Part shown: positions 26,556 through 59,304 of the stretch, piece by piece
Position numbering within the stretch: position 1 is the first letter of the stretch
How the letters are laid out: each line of letters starts with the position of its first letter
Assembly (NCBI RefSeq): GCF_000494755.1
Contig: NC_022657.1
Coordinates: 2,642,001-2,706,000, forward strand
Direction: 5' to 3'
DNA length: 64,000 nt
Source: Amorphoplanes friuliensis DSM 7358
GTDB lineage: Bacteria > Actinomycetota > Actinomycetes > Mycobacteriales > Micromonosporaceae
Made by a program: the position numbers and the translations under genes
The notes under the pieces: generated by a model
Database searches by the model: none
What the model saw: the letters and a program-made list of their open reading frames with translations, nothing else
What the model was told of the DNA's origin: nothing

Positions 26556-28031
26556 GTGACTCACCGCTTGCCGTCCGGATGCTTGACGCCTCCATTCGAT
26601 TTTTCCGCGCACGCCGGCAGCACAGCGTTCGGAGCGCAGCCGCGGCAAACGGTTCTCGATGAACGCACGGCGGCGCGGATCCTGGCCGGGTGTGCCCGGC
26701 GGCACGGCGTTCCGGGCGCCCAGCTGGCGGTGCACCGCCACGGGGAGATGCTGAGCGTCGACTACGGCGTGACCGAGCACGGCACGGACGCGCCGGTCAC
26801 GCCGGAGACCGCTTTTCCGGTGGGCTCGGTGACCAAGGTGGCCACCGCCACGGCGGTGCTCAGTCTCGTCGCGGACGGCGACCTCGAACTGGACGAGCCG
26901 GTCGGCTGTGTCGTGTCCGGCCTGCCGGCGGAGGTCTCGGTGGTCACTGCCCGCCAGCTGCTGAGCCACACCGCAGGCCTGCCGTGCGGTCCCGCCGCTG
27001 AGGACGCGGGTCAATCCGCAGCCCGCTACCTCGCCCGGGTCTGCGAATCCGGTCCGCTCGTCCTGTCTCCGGGGGCCGGGTTCTCGTACTCCAACGCCGG
27101 GTACGTCCTGCTCGGCCGGATGGTCTCCGAGATCACGGGGATGAGCTGGGCGGACGCCGTCGCCGCCATCGTGCTCGAACCGCTGGGCGTGCCGGTGGAC
27201 CTGGTCGGCGTACCGGGGTGGGCCGGGTCGGGCCGTGCGCTGGCCACCGGCCATTCCACGCACGCGCTCACCGGACGGATCCGGCCGGTCCGGCAGTCGC
27301 TCTGCGAGGCCGAAGCCGCCGCCGGCGCGCTGGCGCTCAGTGCCCTCGACCTGGTGGCTCTCGGCCGGCTGCACCTGGGTCAGGGGCTCCCCGCCGTCCT
27401 GCCGCCCCGGCTCGCCGAGCAGATGCGGGCCGTGGTGCCGGACGCGGTGCCGTTCGGACTGGCCCGCGGCTGGGGGCTCGGGCTGGCCGCGTTCGGCACC
27501 GCCCCGCATCGGTGGTCCGGCCACGACGGCAACGCCGACGGGACGGCGGCCTACCTTCGCATCGACCCGGACGGTGGCCAGGTCGTGGCGCTCACGTGCA
27601 ACGCCGGAACGGGGTACGCCATGTGGTGTGACTTGTCGGCCGAATTGCGGCGGCACGGCGTGGCGGTGGACGACCAGCTCACGTTCCCGGGGTCGGCCGG
27701 CGGTGACCCGACCGTCGCCCGCCTGCATCGGGCCGGGCTGCGCGGCGCCTCGCCGGACGACCTGCGTGAGCTGTGTTCGGGCAGCTACCGCAACGGCGAC
27801 GTGGAGTACCGGGTGACCGGCGAGGGACCGCACGGGTTGCGACTGAGCATCGACGGCGATGAGGCCGAAAACATCGTCGTCCATGCGGATCTGACCTTTT
27901 CTTTGCAGGATGCATCGACCGGCCGGTGGAGCATCGGCGGACGCTTTGTGCGAGATCACTCCCGGCGCGTCGTGAACGGTATCCAGGTGGGCGGCCGCCT
28001 GGCCGGCCGCCGCATTGAGGCACTGGTTTAG
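26556..28031 (+). CDS. Stand-alone PBP-type thioesterase / peptide cyclase (SurE-like)
   Basis: A 491-residue serine hydrolase of the beta-lactamase/penicillin-binding-protein class (family S12). Active-site motifs are Ser91-Val-Thr-Lys94 (SxxK), Tyr178-Ser-Asn180 (YxN) and Gly-His323-Asp-Gly. Their spacing is close to that of SurE, the trans-acting cyclase of surugamide synthesis, as I remember it. The last 85 residues ([14 protein letters not shown] to VNGIQVGG) look like the lipocalin-type tail of such enzymes. GTG 26556 has GAAAGG 7 nt upstream. No signal peptide is seen, which speaks against a resistance beta-lactamase. It is the first gene before an NRPS that lacks a releasing domain and ends with a D-residue, the substrate class of this family. 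Confidence 0.85.
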   Translation: MTHRLPSGCLTPPFDFSAHAGSTAFGAQPRQTVLDERTAARILAGCARRHGVPGAQLAVHRHGEMLSVDYGVTEHGTDAPVTPETAFPVGSVTKVATATAVLSLVADGDLELDEPVGCVVSGLPAEVSVVTARQLLSHTAGLPCGPAAEDAGQSAARYLARVCESGPLVLSPGAGFSYSNAGYVLLGRMVSEITGMSWADAVAAIVLEPLGVPVDLVGVPGWAGSGRALATGHSTHALTGRIRPVRQSLCEAEAAAGALALSALDLVALGRLHLGQGLPAVLPPRLAEQMRAVVPDAVPFGLARGWGLGLAAFGTAPHRWSGHDGNADGTAAYLRIDPDGGQVVALTCNAGTGYAMWCDLSAELRRHGVAVDDQLTFPGSAGGDPTVARLHRAGLRGASPDDLRELCSGSYRNGDVEYRVTGEGPHGLRLSIDGDEAENIVVHADLTFSLQDASTGRWSIGGRFVRDHSRRVVNGIQVGGRLAGRRIEALV

Positions 28032-28177
28032 AACGCGTTTTCCGGCATCGGCGGCAGAAATTCGCCGCCGTCCGCCGGTCAATCCCTTCCACGTGCCTGA
28101 AAGGTTTGCCGACGTTGTCGAAGCACCGCGCTGCACCGGTACATCCGTCTCCGCGATCCCGCACCGAGGCACAGGAA

Positions 28178-30560
28178 GTGACCAGCGCGAAAAGCGTTGA
28201 AACAGGACGGCCGCCGCACCTTCCGGGCCTGGCCGCCGAGCCGATCCCTGCTCCCCGCGACCCGGCCGCCACGGCCCGGCCGGGTCGCTGGCGCACAGTG
28301 CGGTGCGGCCTGCCGTCCGGCATCGCCTGGCGCGACGACCGGGTCCCCGTCTGCGCCGCCGCCCTGCACGTGGTGCTGAGCCGCTACAGCGGCGGGCAAG
28401 ACGTGGCCGTGGCCGCCGCGACCACCGACGGCCTGCACCTGCTCGGCCCGGCGTCCGAGGCCGTCGACACGCTCGCCGCCCTCGTCGAGACCTTCCGGGC
28501 GGCTGCGGGCACGCCGTCCGGTCCGCCGGTGACCGGCGACCTGGCCCGGGTCGTGGTCGCCGCCGGCCGGACCGTTGTTCCCCCGGAGACCGTGCTGGTG
28601 GTCCGGCCCCGGACCGGCGCGGATCCGCGCATCGACCTGGAGTACCGGACCGACCGGTTGACCGAGCCGGACGTGCGCCGCACCGCCGGCCACCTGAGCC
28701 GCGTGCTGGCCGCGATCGCCGACCACCCCACCCTGCCCCCGGCCGAGGTCGACCTGCTCACCGCCGACGAACGCCGGCTCGTGGTCCAGGCCGCCCGCGG
28801 CGCCGAGCACCCGGCGCCGCCGGCCCTCTGGCCGGAGCTGGTCGAGGCCCAGGCCAGGCGTACCCCGGAGCGGCCCGCGGTGCTCGCCTCCGGCACGACC
28901 CTCACCTACGCCGAGCTGGACACCTCGGCCAACCGGCTGGCCCGGCTGCTGATCCGCCACGGCGCGGGACCGGAGACCATCGTCGCTTTGGTGCTGCCCC
29001 GATCGGTGGAGATCGTCATCGCGCAACTGGCGGTGGCCAAAGCCGGCGCGGCTTTCCTGCCGGTGGATCCGGCCTATCCGGCGCCGCGGATCGCTGCCAT
29101 GCTCGGCGACGCGCGGCCCGTGGCGGTGGTGACCCGCGGCGACGTGGCCACCACTGCTGACCAGATCGTGCTGGACGACGCGCAGGTCCGCGCGGAACTC
29201 GACGGCCTCTCCGGGTCCACCGTGACCGACGCCGATCGCCGGAGCCCTCTGCGGGGCTGCCACCCGGCCTACGTCATCTTCACCTCCGGCTCCACCGGCG
29301 TGCCCAAGGGTGTGGTCGTGCCACACCACGGCCTGGCCCACTTCTGCGCGGCCGAGGCCGGCCACCTCGGCGTCGAGCCCGGCGACCGAGTGCTGCAGTT
29401 CTCCTCGCCGAGCTTCGACGCCTCCGTCCTGGAGTCCGGAATGGCCCTGCCGGCCGGGGCCGCCCTGGTGGTGCCGCCGCCGGGCGCGGTCGCGGGGGAG
29501 CAGTTGGCCGAGGTGCTGGCCACCGGCCGGATCACCCACGCGCTCATCCCGCCCGCCGCGCTGGCCACTCTGCCGGCCGGCGCCCTGCCCGACCTGCGCA
29601 CCCTGCTGGTCGGTGGTGAGGCCTGCGACGCGACGCTGGTCACCCGGTGGGCCCCCGGCCGCCGGATGATCAACGCCTACGGCCCCACCGAGATCACCGT
29701 GGTCGCCACCTGGACCAGCCCGCTGACCCCCGGGGCCGTACCGCCGATCGGCACGCCGCTGCCCGGCACCGCCTGCTACGTGCTCGACCACCGGTTGCGT
29801 CCGGTGCCCTTCGGTGCGGTGGGGGAGCTCTACGTCGCCGGCGCCGGCGTCGCCCGGGGCTATCTGCGCCGGCCCGGCCTGACCGCCCAGCGCTTCGTCG
29901 CCGACCCGTTCGGCGGGCCCGGCGACCGGATGTACCGCACCGGCGACCGGGTCCGCCGCTCGGCCGACGGCCGGCTGGACTTCCTCGGCCGGGCCGACGA
30001 CCAGGTCAAGATCCGTGGCTTCCGGATCGAGCCCGGCGAGATCGAAGCGGTCCTGACCCGGCACCGGTCGGTGGCCCGGGCCGCGGTCGTCGCCCGCGAG
30101 GACCGGCCCGGCGTCAAACGGCTGGTCGCGTACGTCGTCCCGCAGTCACCGTCCGGAGTGGACGTCGCTGTTCTGCGCGCACACATGGCGGCCGTGCTGC
30201 CGGACCACATGGTGCCCGCGGCGTTCGTCGCGCTGACGGCTCTCCCGGTCAGCCGCAACGGAAAGCTCGACCAGCGCGCCCTTCCGGCGCCGACCTTCGA
30301 CCGCGCGGCGCCCGCCGGCGGGCCGCCCCGGACGCTGACGGAGCAGCTGGTCGCCGAGGTCTGGGCCGACGTGCTGCAGGTGACCGCCGTGGGCCGCGAC
30401 GACGACTTCTTCGCCCTCGGCGGCGACTCACTGCTGGCGGTGCGGGCCTCGGCCCGGCTGCACGCGGCGCTGGGCGTGCGCCTGCCGGCCCGGGCGGCCT
30501 TCGACGCCCGTACCGTCGCGGCCCTCAGCGACCTGCTCACCGGCGCCGCCACCGAGAACC
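28178..30560 (+). other. NRPS module 1: C remnant - A1 - T1 (hydrophobic/aromatic, L)
   Basis: Loading module. The hand-read ten-residue specificity code of A1 is DALLLGAVVK. It agrees at eight of ten places with a tyrosine code I remember (DALVTGAVVK), so a bulky hydrophobic or aromatic residue is expected. Carrier Ser is in [15 protein letters not shown]. There is no epimerase, so residue 1 stays L. The N-terminal half-condensation domain cannot catalyse and may be structural. Confidence 0.75.
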
Positions 30561-33500
30561 CCGACGCGATCACCCGGCAGGACCGGGCCCGGCCGCTGCC
30601 GCTGTCGACCCATCAACGGCGGCTCTGGACCCACCAGCACCTCGCGCCCGGCAGCACCGACAACAACACCGGTGTGGGCCTGCTCCTGCGGGGCGAGCTC
30701 GACCTGCGCGCCCTCCGGACCGCACTCGACGCCCTGACCGAACGGCACGAGTCGCTACGCACCACCTTCACCGAAGTCGACGGCGAGCCCCGGCAGGTGA
30801 TCGCCGGCCGCGCCCTGCTGCCGTTGCGCCTGGTCGACCGGGCGGGCCCCGTCGACGAGGTCCTCGCCGGGGAACTGCGCCGGCCGTTCGACCTGACGAC
30901 CGGGCCGCTCACCCGGGCCGTGCTGGTGTCCACCGGGCCGGCCGAACACGTGCTGCTGATCGCCCAGCACCACATCATCACCGACGGGCAGTCCGTGCGG
31001 GTCCTCACCGACGAGCTGGCCACGCTGTACGAGGCCGCCGTGACCGGCCCGGCCGCCGTCGCGCTGCCCGAGCTCGCCGTCCAGTACGCCGACTTCGCCG
31101 CCTGGGAACGCGACCGGTCAGCCACGACCACCGCGGCCCGGCTGCCGTACTGGCGGGACCGGCTCGCGGGGGCGGAGCCGTTGCACCTGCCGGCCGACGG
31201 CACCGGCGACGGCGGCACTGCCGGCGGCCTGCACCGCCGGACGATCCGGGCCGGCCTGACCTCTCAGCTGGAACAACTCGGCCGGCAGCACGGCACGACC
31301 CTCTACATGACCCTCGTCGCCGCCGTGCAGGTGCTGCTGGCCCGGTACACCGGCCAGAACGACATCACACTCGGCACGGTGACCTCCGGCCGAGACCGCA
31401 CCGAGCTGGACCGGCTGACCGGCTTCTTCGTCAACACCCTGGTGCTGCGCGGCTCGGTGGACCGGCGGGAGAGTTTCGCCCGGCGGCTGGCCGACGTCCG
31501 GGAGACCGTCCTGGACGCGTTCACCCACGACGTGCCCTACGACCGGCTGGTCGAGGACCTGCGCCCGGACGGCGACCTCGTCCGGGCGGTGGTCGTGCTC
31601 CAGCCGGACCTGGTCGCCGAACACCGGGCGGCCGGGGTGCGGTTCACGCAGTACGACCTGCCGCGGCCCGATGCACGCTTCGATCTGGTGGTCGAGTTCG
31701 TTCCGCACGGCGACACCCTCGAGCTGGTCCTGGAATACCGCACCGGGGTGTTCAGCGCGACCCGCGTCGCCGCGCTGGGCGAGCACCTGATGCGCCTGCT
31801 GGAGGGCGTCACCGCCGCCCCGGCGGCCGCACTGGGCACCGTCGGGCTGCTGTCCGCCGAGGAACGCATCGAACTGCTGATCCGGCGCAACGACACCGCT
31901 CGCGCGATCCCGGCGACCACCCTGCCGCAGCTGGTCGCCCGGCAGGTGGCCCGCACACCGGACCGGCCCGCGATCCGGTCCGCCGCCGGCGACCTCAGCT
32001 ACGCCCAGCTGTGGTCACGGGTGAACCGGCTGGCCCGGCTGCTCATCCGGCACGGCGCCGGCCCGGAACGGATCGTCGCCCTGGCGCTGCCCCGCTCGGC
32101 GGACATCGTGACCGCCGAGCTGGCGGTGAGCCAGACCGGGGCGGCCTTCCTGCCGGTGGACCCGGACTACCCGCAGTCGCGGATCGCGTTGATGCTCGGC
32201 GACGCGGCGCCCGTGCTGGTACTCACCCACGCCGGTCTCACCGACCGGTTGCCGGCCGGTGCCCCGGTGCTCACGCTGGACGACCCGGCCGTGCGCGACA
32301 CCGTGGCCGCCCTGCCGGACAGCGAGGTGGACGACGGCGAACGCCTCGCGCCGTTGCGGCTGGATCATCCGGCCTACGTCATCTACACCTCCGGCTCCAC
32401 CGGGCGGCCCAAGGGCGTGGTGATCGCCCACCGCGGACTGGCGAGCTTCTCCGCCGCCGAGATCGAGCACTACGCCGTGCGCCCGGGCGACCGCGTGCTG
32501 CAGTTCGCCTCACCGAGCTTCGACGCTTCGATCCTGGAGCTGTGCATGGCTCTACCGGCCGGCGCGGCCCTGGTGGTGCCCCCGGACGGGCCACTGCTCG
32601 GCGACCGGCTCGCTGCGGTGCTGCGCGACCACCTCGTCACCCACGCTTTGATCCCACCGGCTGCCCTGGCCACCGTGCCCGACGGCGAGACGCTGCCCGG
32701 CTTCGGCTGCGTCATCGTGGGCGGTGACGCCTGCGGCGCCGATCTGGTGGCCCGGTGGGCGCCCGGCCGCCGGATGATCAACTCGTACGGGCCGACCGAG
32801 AGCACCGTGGTGTCCACCTGGTCCGAACCGCTGACCCCGGGCCGGACCCCGCCGATCGGCCGGCCGATCCCCAACACCCGGGTGTACGTGCTCGACGCCG
32901 GGCTGGGGCCGGTCCCCGACGGCGCCCCCGGCGAGTTGTACGTCGCCGGCTCCGGGCTGGCCCGGGGGTACCTGGGCCGGCCCGGCCTGACGGCGGAGCG
33001 CTTCGTGGCCGACCCGTTCGGCCCGGCCGGGCACCGGATGTACCGCACCGGTGACCTGGTGCGCTGGGACGCCGGCGGCCGGCTGGAGTTCCTGGGCCGC
33101 GCCGACGACCAGGTCAAGATCCGCGGCTTCCGCATCGAGCTGGGCGAGGTGACCGCGGCGCTGACCGAGCTGGACGGCATCCGCAACGCGGCCGTCGTGG
33201 TCCGCACCGAGGAATCCGGCACCCGCCGGCTGGTCGCCTACGTGGTGCCCACCCCCGACGGCGACCACGACGCCGTCCGCCTCCGCGCCCGGCTGGCCAC
33301 CACCCTGCCCGAGCACATGATCCCGGCGGCCTGGGTGTTCCTGGACGCCCTGCCGACGGACCCGAACGGCAAACTGGACCGCCGGGCCCTGCCCGCCCCC
33401 GACCTCACCGCCGCGACCGAGCTCTACGTGGCCCCGCGCAGCGCGGCCGAACAGGTCCTCACCGACATCTGGGCCGCGGTGCTCGGCGTACCTCGCGCCG

Positions 33501-36500
33501 GTGTCGAGGACGACTTCTTCGCCCTCGGCGGCGATTCGATCCTGAGCATCCAGGTGGTGTCGCAGGCCCGCGCGGCCGGCCTGCTCGTGACCTCCCGCGA
33601 CATCTTCCGTCACCGGACGGTCGCGGCGCTGGCCGCCGCCGGCGCGATCGCGCCGGCCGCCGCCCCCACCGCGGACCGCGGACCGGTCACCGGGACCTCC
33701 CCGCTCACGCCGATTCAGCGCTGGCTGCTGGAATCCCGGCCGGGCCGGGCCGGGAAGTTCGACCAGTGGCTGGCGTTCGAACTCACACCGCAGGTCGACG
33801 AAGACACCCTGCGCACCGCGTTGTCGGCGGTGCTGGCCCACCACGACGCTCTGCGCGCCGTCTTCCCCGGCTCCGGCGACGACCGCCGGATGCGGATCGG
33901 GCCGCCGCAACCGGCCGTGCTGCCTCGCCGGCAGCTGCCCGCCGGTCCGGCCCCCGAGGCGCTGCCGGCCGAGGTCGAACGGGCGCACGGCGACCTCGAC
34001 CTCGCCCGCGGCCCACTGCTGCGCGCCACCCTCATCGACATCGAGGACGGCCCGACGATGCTGGTGCTGGTCGTGCACCACCTCGTGGTGGACGCGGTGT
34101 CGTGGCGGCTGCTGGCCGAAGACCTGCAGGACGCCTACCGGCAGATCACCACGGGCGCGGCGGTACGGCTGCCGGCGCGGACCACGTCGTTCCTCGACTG
34201 GGCGAACCGGCTGGCCGCCCACACCGCGGCCGGTGGCTTCGACGACGAACTCCCGCACTGGGCGGACATCCTCACCCACGACACCGCCCTCCCGGTCGAC
34301 GGCATCGGGCCCGACACCGCCGCGGACACCCGGTCGGTGACCGTACGCCTGGACCGCGACCGCACCGCGGCCCTGCTGCACGATGTGCCGGCGGTGTACC
34401 GGACCCAGATCAACGACGTCCTGCTCACCGCCCTCGGCGCGACGCTGCGCGACTGGACCGGCAACCGGGTGCTCGTCGACCTGGAGGGCCACGGCCGCGA
34501 GGAGATCCTCGACGGCACCGACCTGACCCGGACCGTCGGCTGGTTCACCACGGTCTACCCGGTGGCCCTCACCGTGCCGGCCGGCGCCGACTGGGGCACG
34601 GCACTCAAGGCCGTCAAGGAACAACTGCGCGCCGTACCCCGGCGCGGAATCGGCTTCGGCGCACTGCGCCGACTGACCACCGGCCGGCTGCCGGCCGGCG
34701 CCCAGCCACAGATCGCCTTCAACTACCTCGGCCAGTTCTCCGTACCCGACGGCGACATCTTCCACGGCCCGCCGGCCGGCCTGGCGCTGACCGAGGACCC
34801 CGACGCGCCCCGCCCGCACGCCCTGGAGGTCGTCGGCCGGATCACCGCCGGCCACCTCGAGCTCACCTGGTCGTACGGCCGGCACCGGCACCACCGCGAC
34901 ACCGTCGCCGGGCTGGCCGACCGGATGGTGGCGGCCCTGGGCGAGATCATCACCCACTGCGCCGGCCCGGACGCCGGCGGGCGCACCCCGTCGGACTTCC
35001 CGCTGGCGCGGCTCGACCACGCCGCCGTGGACCGGCTCACCGGGCCCGGCACCGACGTGGCGGACATCTACCCGCTCACCGCCATGCAGGCCGGCATGGT
35101 CTTCCACGGACTCGACCCGGCCGGCGGCCAGGCCTACTTCCAGCAGACCACCTTCGTCCTCGACGGCGTCGCGGACCCGGTCCGGCTGGCCACCGCCTGG
35201 CAACGGGTCGTCGACGCCACACCCGTGCTGCGCACCGCGGTGGCCTGGGACGGGCTGACCGAGCCGGTGCAGATCGTGCACCGCGGCGCCCGCCTCCCGG
35301 TCACCCACCTGGACTGGACCGGGTACGACGACGGCACCCGCCGCCACGCCCTGCGCCGGCTGCTCGACACCGACCGGGCACAGGGACTGGATCTGAGCCG
35401 CGCCCCGCTGCTGCGCCTCACCCTGGCCCGGCTTTCGCCGACCGAGGTCCAGGTGGTCTGGACCTTCCACCACCTGCTGCTGGACGGCTGGAGCATCTTC
35501 CAGGTCCTGTCCGACGTCTTCACCTGCCACGGCGGGCTGCGCGACGGCACACCGCACACCTTGCCGGCGCGGCGGCCCTTCCGTGACCATGTCGCCTGGC
35601 TCGCCACCCAGGACGACACCGCGGCCGAGCAGCACTGGCGCACGGTCCTGACCGGCTTCTCGGCACCCACCCCGTTGCCGTACGACCGCGAACCCTCACC
35701 GGGAGCCCCGGCCGCCTCCACGCTGCGGCACACGACCACGCTCGGCGACGACGAGTCACGCCGGCTCGACGGCCTCGCCCGGGGCAACGGCCTGACCCTC
35801 AACACGCTCGTGCAGGGGGCCTGGGCGATTCTGCTGGCCCGCTGCAGCGGACAGCCCGACGTCTGCTTCGGTGCCACCGTCTCCGGCCGCCCGGCCGCAC
35901 TGACCGGGGCCGACACGATCACCGGACTGTTCATCAACACCCTGCCGGTCCGGGTCGATGTCGACCCCGGCGCCGACGCCCTGTCCTGGCTGCGCGAACT
36001 CCAGGCGGCGCAGACCGAGGCACGCCAGTACGAGCACCTGCCGCTCGCCCGGCTGCGCGCGCTCAGCGACGTGCCGGCCGAGTCGGGGCTCTTCGACAGC
36101 ATCGTGGTCTTCGAGAACTACCCGATCGACGACACCGCCACCCGCGCACACGGGCTGCGGCTGCGGGACCTGGAAGCGGTGGAGACCACCAACTTTGCCC
36201 TCAGCCTGATCGTCTACCCCGGACCGCAGCTGTCGTTCGCGCTGGGCTACGACCCGGCGGTGTTCGACGGGGGCACCGCCGGGCGGCTGGCCGGACACCT
36301 GCGCACGCTGCTGACCGAACTGGCCGGCGACCCGCACCGGCCCGTCGGCGCGCTGCCGATGCTCACCGCCGCCGAACACCAGCGGGTGCTGCGACAGGGG
36401 ACCGGCGCCGTGCATCCCGTACCGGAGAGCACGCTGGTGGATCTCCTGAACGCCCAGCGGGACCGTTCCCCGCACGCCCGGGCGGTCAGTTTCTCCGGCG

Positions 36501-38168
36501 AGACCCTGACCTACGCCGAGCTGGCCGACTGGTCGGACCGGGTGGCGCGCCGGCTGATCGCCGACGGCGCCGGACCGGAACGCTGTGTCGCGGTCGCCCT
36601 GCCCCGCTCGCTGGAACTGGTCGTAGCGCTGGTCGCGGTCCTCAAATCCGGCGCCGCCTACCTGCCGGTCGACCCGGACCTGCCCGCCGCCCGGATCACC
36701 ACGATGCTCGACGACGCCCGGCCCGTGCTGGTGCTGGACCGCCCGGAGACGATGCGGGAGGCCGACGGTCCCGTCACGACCGGTCCGGCCCGGCCGGGCC
36801 CGGACCACCCGGCCTACGTCATCTACACCTCCGGCTCGACCGGCCGGCCCAAGGGCGTCGCCGTGCCGCACCGCGGCATCGTGAACCGGCTGCTGTGGAT
36901 GCAGGACGAGTACCGGCTCGACACCGGCGACGTGGTGCTGCAGAAGACCCCCGCGGGCTTCGACGTCTCCGTGTGGGAGTTCTTCTGGCCGCTGATCACC
37001 GGTGCGCACCTGGTGGTGGCCCGGCCCGGCGGACACCGTGAGCCCGCCTACCTGGCCGAGCTGATCCGCTCCGCGGGCGTCACCACCGTCCACTTCGTAC
37101 CCTCGATGTTGCGGGCCTTTCTGGCCGCTCCCGCCGCCGCCGGCTGCACCGGGCTGCGGCAGGTCATCTGCAGCGGCGAGGCGCTGCCGGGCGACGTCGC
37201 CGCGGCCTTCCACGCGCTGCTGCCCGCCACCCTGCACAACCTGTACGGCCCGACCGAGGCGTCCGTCGACGTCACCTACCACCCCTGCCGGCCCGACGCC
37301 GGCGACGGACCGGTACCGATCGGCCGGCCGGTCCGGAACACCCGCACCTACGTGCTCGACCGTGACCTGCGCCCGGTCCCGCCGGGTGTCCCCGGCCGGC
37401 TCTACCTGGCCGGCGTCCAACTGGCCCGCGGCTACCTGCATCGCCCCGGCCTGACCGCCCAGCGGTTCGTCGCCGACCCGTACGGTGAACCCGGGGAGCG
37501 GATGTATCACACCGGTGACCTGGCCCGCTGGCTGCCCGACGGCACCCTGGGCTTCCTCGGCCGCACCGACGACCAGGTCAAGATCCGGGGCAACCGGATC
37601 GAGCCCGGGGAGATCGAGGCGGCGCTGTGCCGGCTCCCCGAGGTCACCCAGGCCGTCGTGGTGGCCCGCGACGACCGGCTCGTCGCCTATCTCGTGCCGC
37701 CGTCCGGCACCACGCCCGACCCGGCCCGCCTGCGCGCCGCGCTCGCCACCGACCTGCCGCAGTACATGGTCCCGTCGGCGTTCGTCGTGCTGGACGGGCT
37801 GCCCCTGAGCCCGAACGGCAAGCTCGACCGGGCGGCGCTGCCCGCACCGGACCTGTCGGCCACCACCGGCGCCACACCGACGGCACCGCGCACCGAGGCC
37901 GAGAAAGTCATCGCCGGCATCTGGGCCGAGGTGCTCGGAAACGACCGGATCGGCGTCCAGGACAGCTTCTTCGACCTCGGCGGTGACTCCATCCGCAGCA
38001 TGCTCGTCGCCTCGCGCACCGGCGCAGCCTTCGGCGTCACCCTCCACCCCCGCGACATCCTCACCGCCCGCACCGTCGCCGCCCTCGCCGTGCTCGTGGA
38101 GGACCGGATCCTCCAGGAGCTCGAGCGCCTCGCGGCCGATGCCGGCGACCCCCGACAAGGAGCACCTG

Positions 38169-38179
<11 letters not shown>
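28178..38179 (+). CDS. Non-ribosomal peptide synthetase, modules 1-3
   Basis: A 3333-residue assembly-line enzyme ordered C*-A1-T1, C-A2-T2-E, C-A3-T3. C* (residues 30-210) is only the second half of a condensation domain, without HHxxxDG. Carrier serines are at about 751, 1787 and 3271, in GGDS motifs. The first-module A domain uses an FTSGSTG loop and the others YTSGSTG. The C-terminal helix [13 protein letters not shown] probably docks to the next synthetase. GTG 28178 (GAGG 8 nt upstream) is preferred over TTG 28106. The stop overlaps the start of the second NRPS gene by 11 nt. It activates and joins residues 1-3 of the peptide. Confidence 0.95.
30560..35020 (+). other. NRPS module 2: C - A2 - T2 - E (hydrophobic/aromatic, D)
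   Basis: LCL-type condensation domain with [10 protein letters not shown]: the active His is present, but the usual Trp after DG is Gln. A2 code is DALLIGSVVK, close to A1 and A8. The carrier is of the epimerase-partner type ([17 protein letters not shown]). The E domain is intact ([31 protein letters not shown]), so residue 2 becomes D. Confidence 0.75.
35040..38179 (+). other. NRPS module 3: C - A3 - T3 (serine, L)
   Basis: The condensation domain starts [13 protein letters not shown], as DCL types after an epimerase do, and has [11 protein letters not shown]3 code DVWHISLVDK is a near-textbook serine code. Carrier Ser is in [14 protein letters not shown]. There is no epimerase. The A domain is almost a copy of that of module 7. 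Confidence 0.85.
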
Positions 38180-58048
<19,869 letters not shown>

Positions 58049-58052
<4 letters not shown>

Positions 58053-59272
58053 CCGTCGCGCCCCTGAGCCGCAACCGCGACTACCGGCTGCTGTGGTTCA
58101 GCCAGGCCGCCGCCGAGTTCGGCCACAACGCGACCACCATCGCGTTCCCGCTGCTGGTGCTGGCGGTGACCGGCTCCACCGCCGCGTCCGGGCTGGTGCT
58201 CGGCACCATCGCCGCCGCCCAGCTGGTCGCCGGGCTGCCGGCCGGCGCCCTCGCGGACCGCTGGAACCGCAAACGGATCCTGCTGTCCTGCGAGGCGGCC
58301 CAGGTTCTGGCGGTCGGCAGCCTCGTGGCGGCGCTGGCGACCGGCGCCGCCACGGTTCCGCACATGGTGGCGGTGGCCGCCGTCCTGGGCGTGTGCACGG
58401 CGCTGTTCGAACCGGCCGAGGACGCCACCCTGGCCGCGCTCGTGCCGGCGGATCAACTGGCCACCGCGGTGGCGGCCAACGGAGCCCGGACCTCCCTGGG
58501 GCAACTGGCCGGTACCGCCGCCGGCGGGTTCCTGTTCGCCGCCGCCCGAATGCTGCCGTTCGTGGTGGACGCCGTCGCGCATCTGCTGGCTCTGATCACG
58601 CTGGCCTTCGTACGGGTGCCACCCCGCGAACGCCGTCCCGCCCCGCTCCGCCACCTCGGCCCGGAGATCCTCGCCGGACTGCGCTGGGCCTGGCAGCACC
58701 GGACCATCCGGGTCACCACCATCTACGCCGCCGTGCTCAACCTGTTCTTCAGCGCGTTCTACCTGGTCGTGATCGTGCTGGCGCAGCGGCGCGGAACCCC
58801 GGCCGGAGAGATCGGCGTGATGGCTGCGATGCTCGGCGCGGGCGGTGTGGTCGGCGCGCTGGCCGCCCCGTACCTGCAGCGCCTGCTGAGCCCGTACGTG
58901 TCGATCACCGCGGTCTTCTGGATCCTGGCCGTGCTCACGCCGCTGACCGTGGTGGTGCACGGCGGCTACCTGACCGGTGCGGTCTTCGCCGGCATGGCCC
59001 TGCTGGCCCCGACTGCCAACACCACCATCGTGACGCAGCAGCTGCTCAGCACGCCGGACGAGCTACGCGGCCGCCTCAGCGGCGTGCTGGCCCTGCTGAC
59101 CGGCGTGGCGGGCGCCGCCGGTCCGGTGCTCGGCGGCGTGCTGGCGGCGGCGGTGCCGGCCACCACGGCGGTCCTGCTCTGCACGGCGGGCATCACGGCC
59201 GTGGCGGTCTCCGCCACGGCGAGCAGGGTGCTGCGCGAGTTCCCCCGGACACCGGTCCCGGTGTCCGGCTGA
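58049..59272 (+). CDS. MFS exporter (EntS-like), probable peptide efflux
   Basis: A 407-residue major-facilitator protein with about 12 hydrophobic segments. The start [18 protein letters not shown] and the loop [16 protein letters not shown] (MFS motif A region, DRxxRK-like) are typical of exporters often found in NRPS clusters. The ATG overlaps the NRPS stop (ATGA), so it is coupled to the synthetase. It probably exports the peptide and so gives self-protection; this is inference from position and family. Confidence 0.88.
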
Positions 59273-59304
59273 CCCTGATCCACCCCGATGAGAAGGAGAT
59301 GACG

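Noticed and set aside
26556-28031. Reading the serine hydrolase as a beta-lactamase or resistance gene
   Set aside because: No signal peptide, and its position directly before an NRPS lacking a releasing domain fits a trans thioesterase far better.
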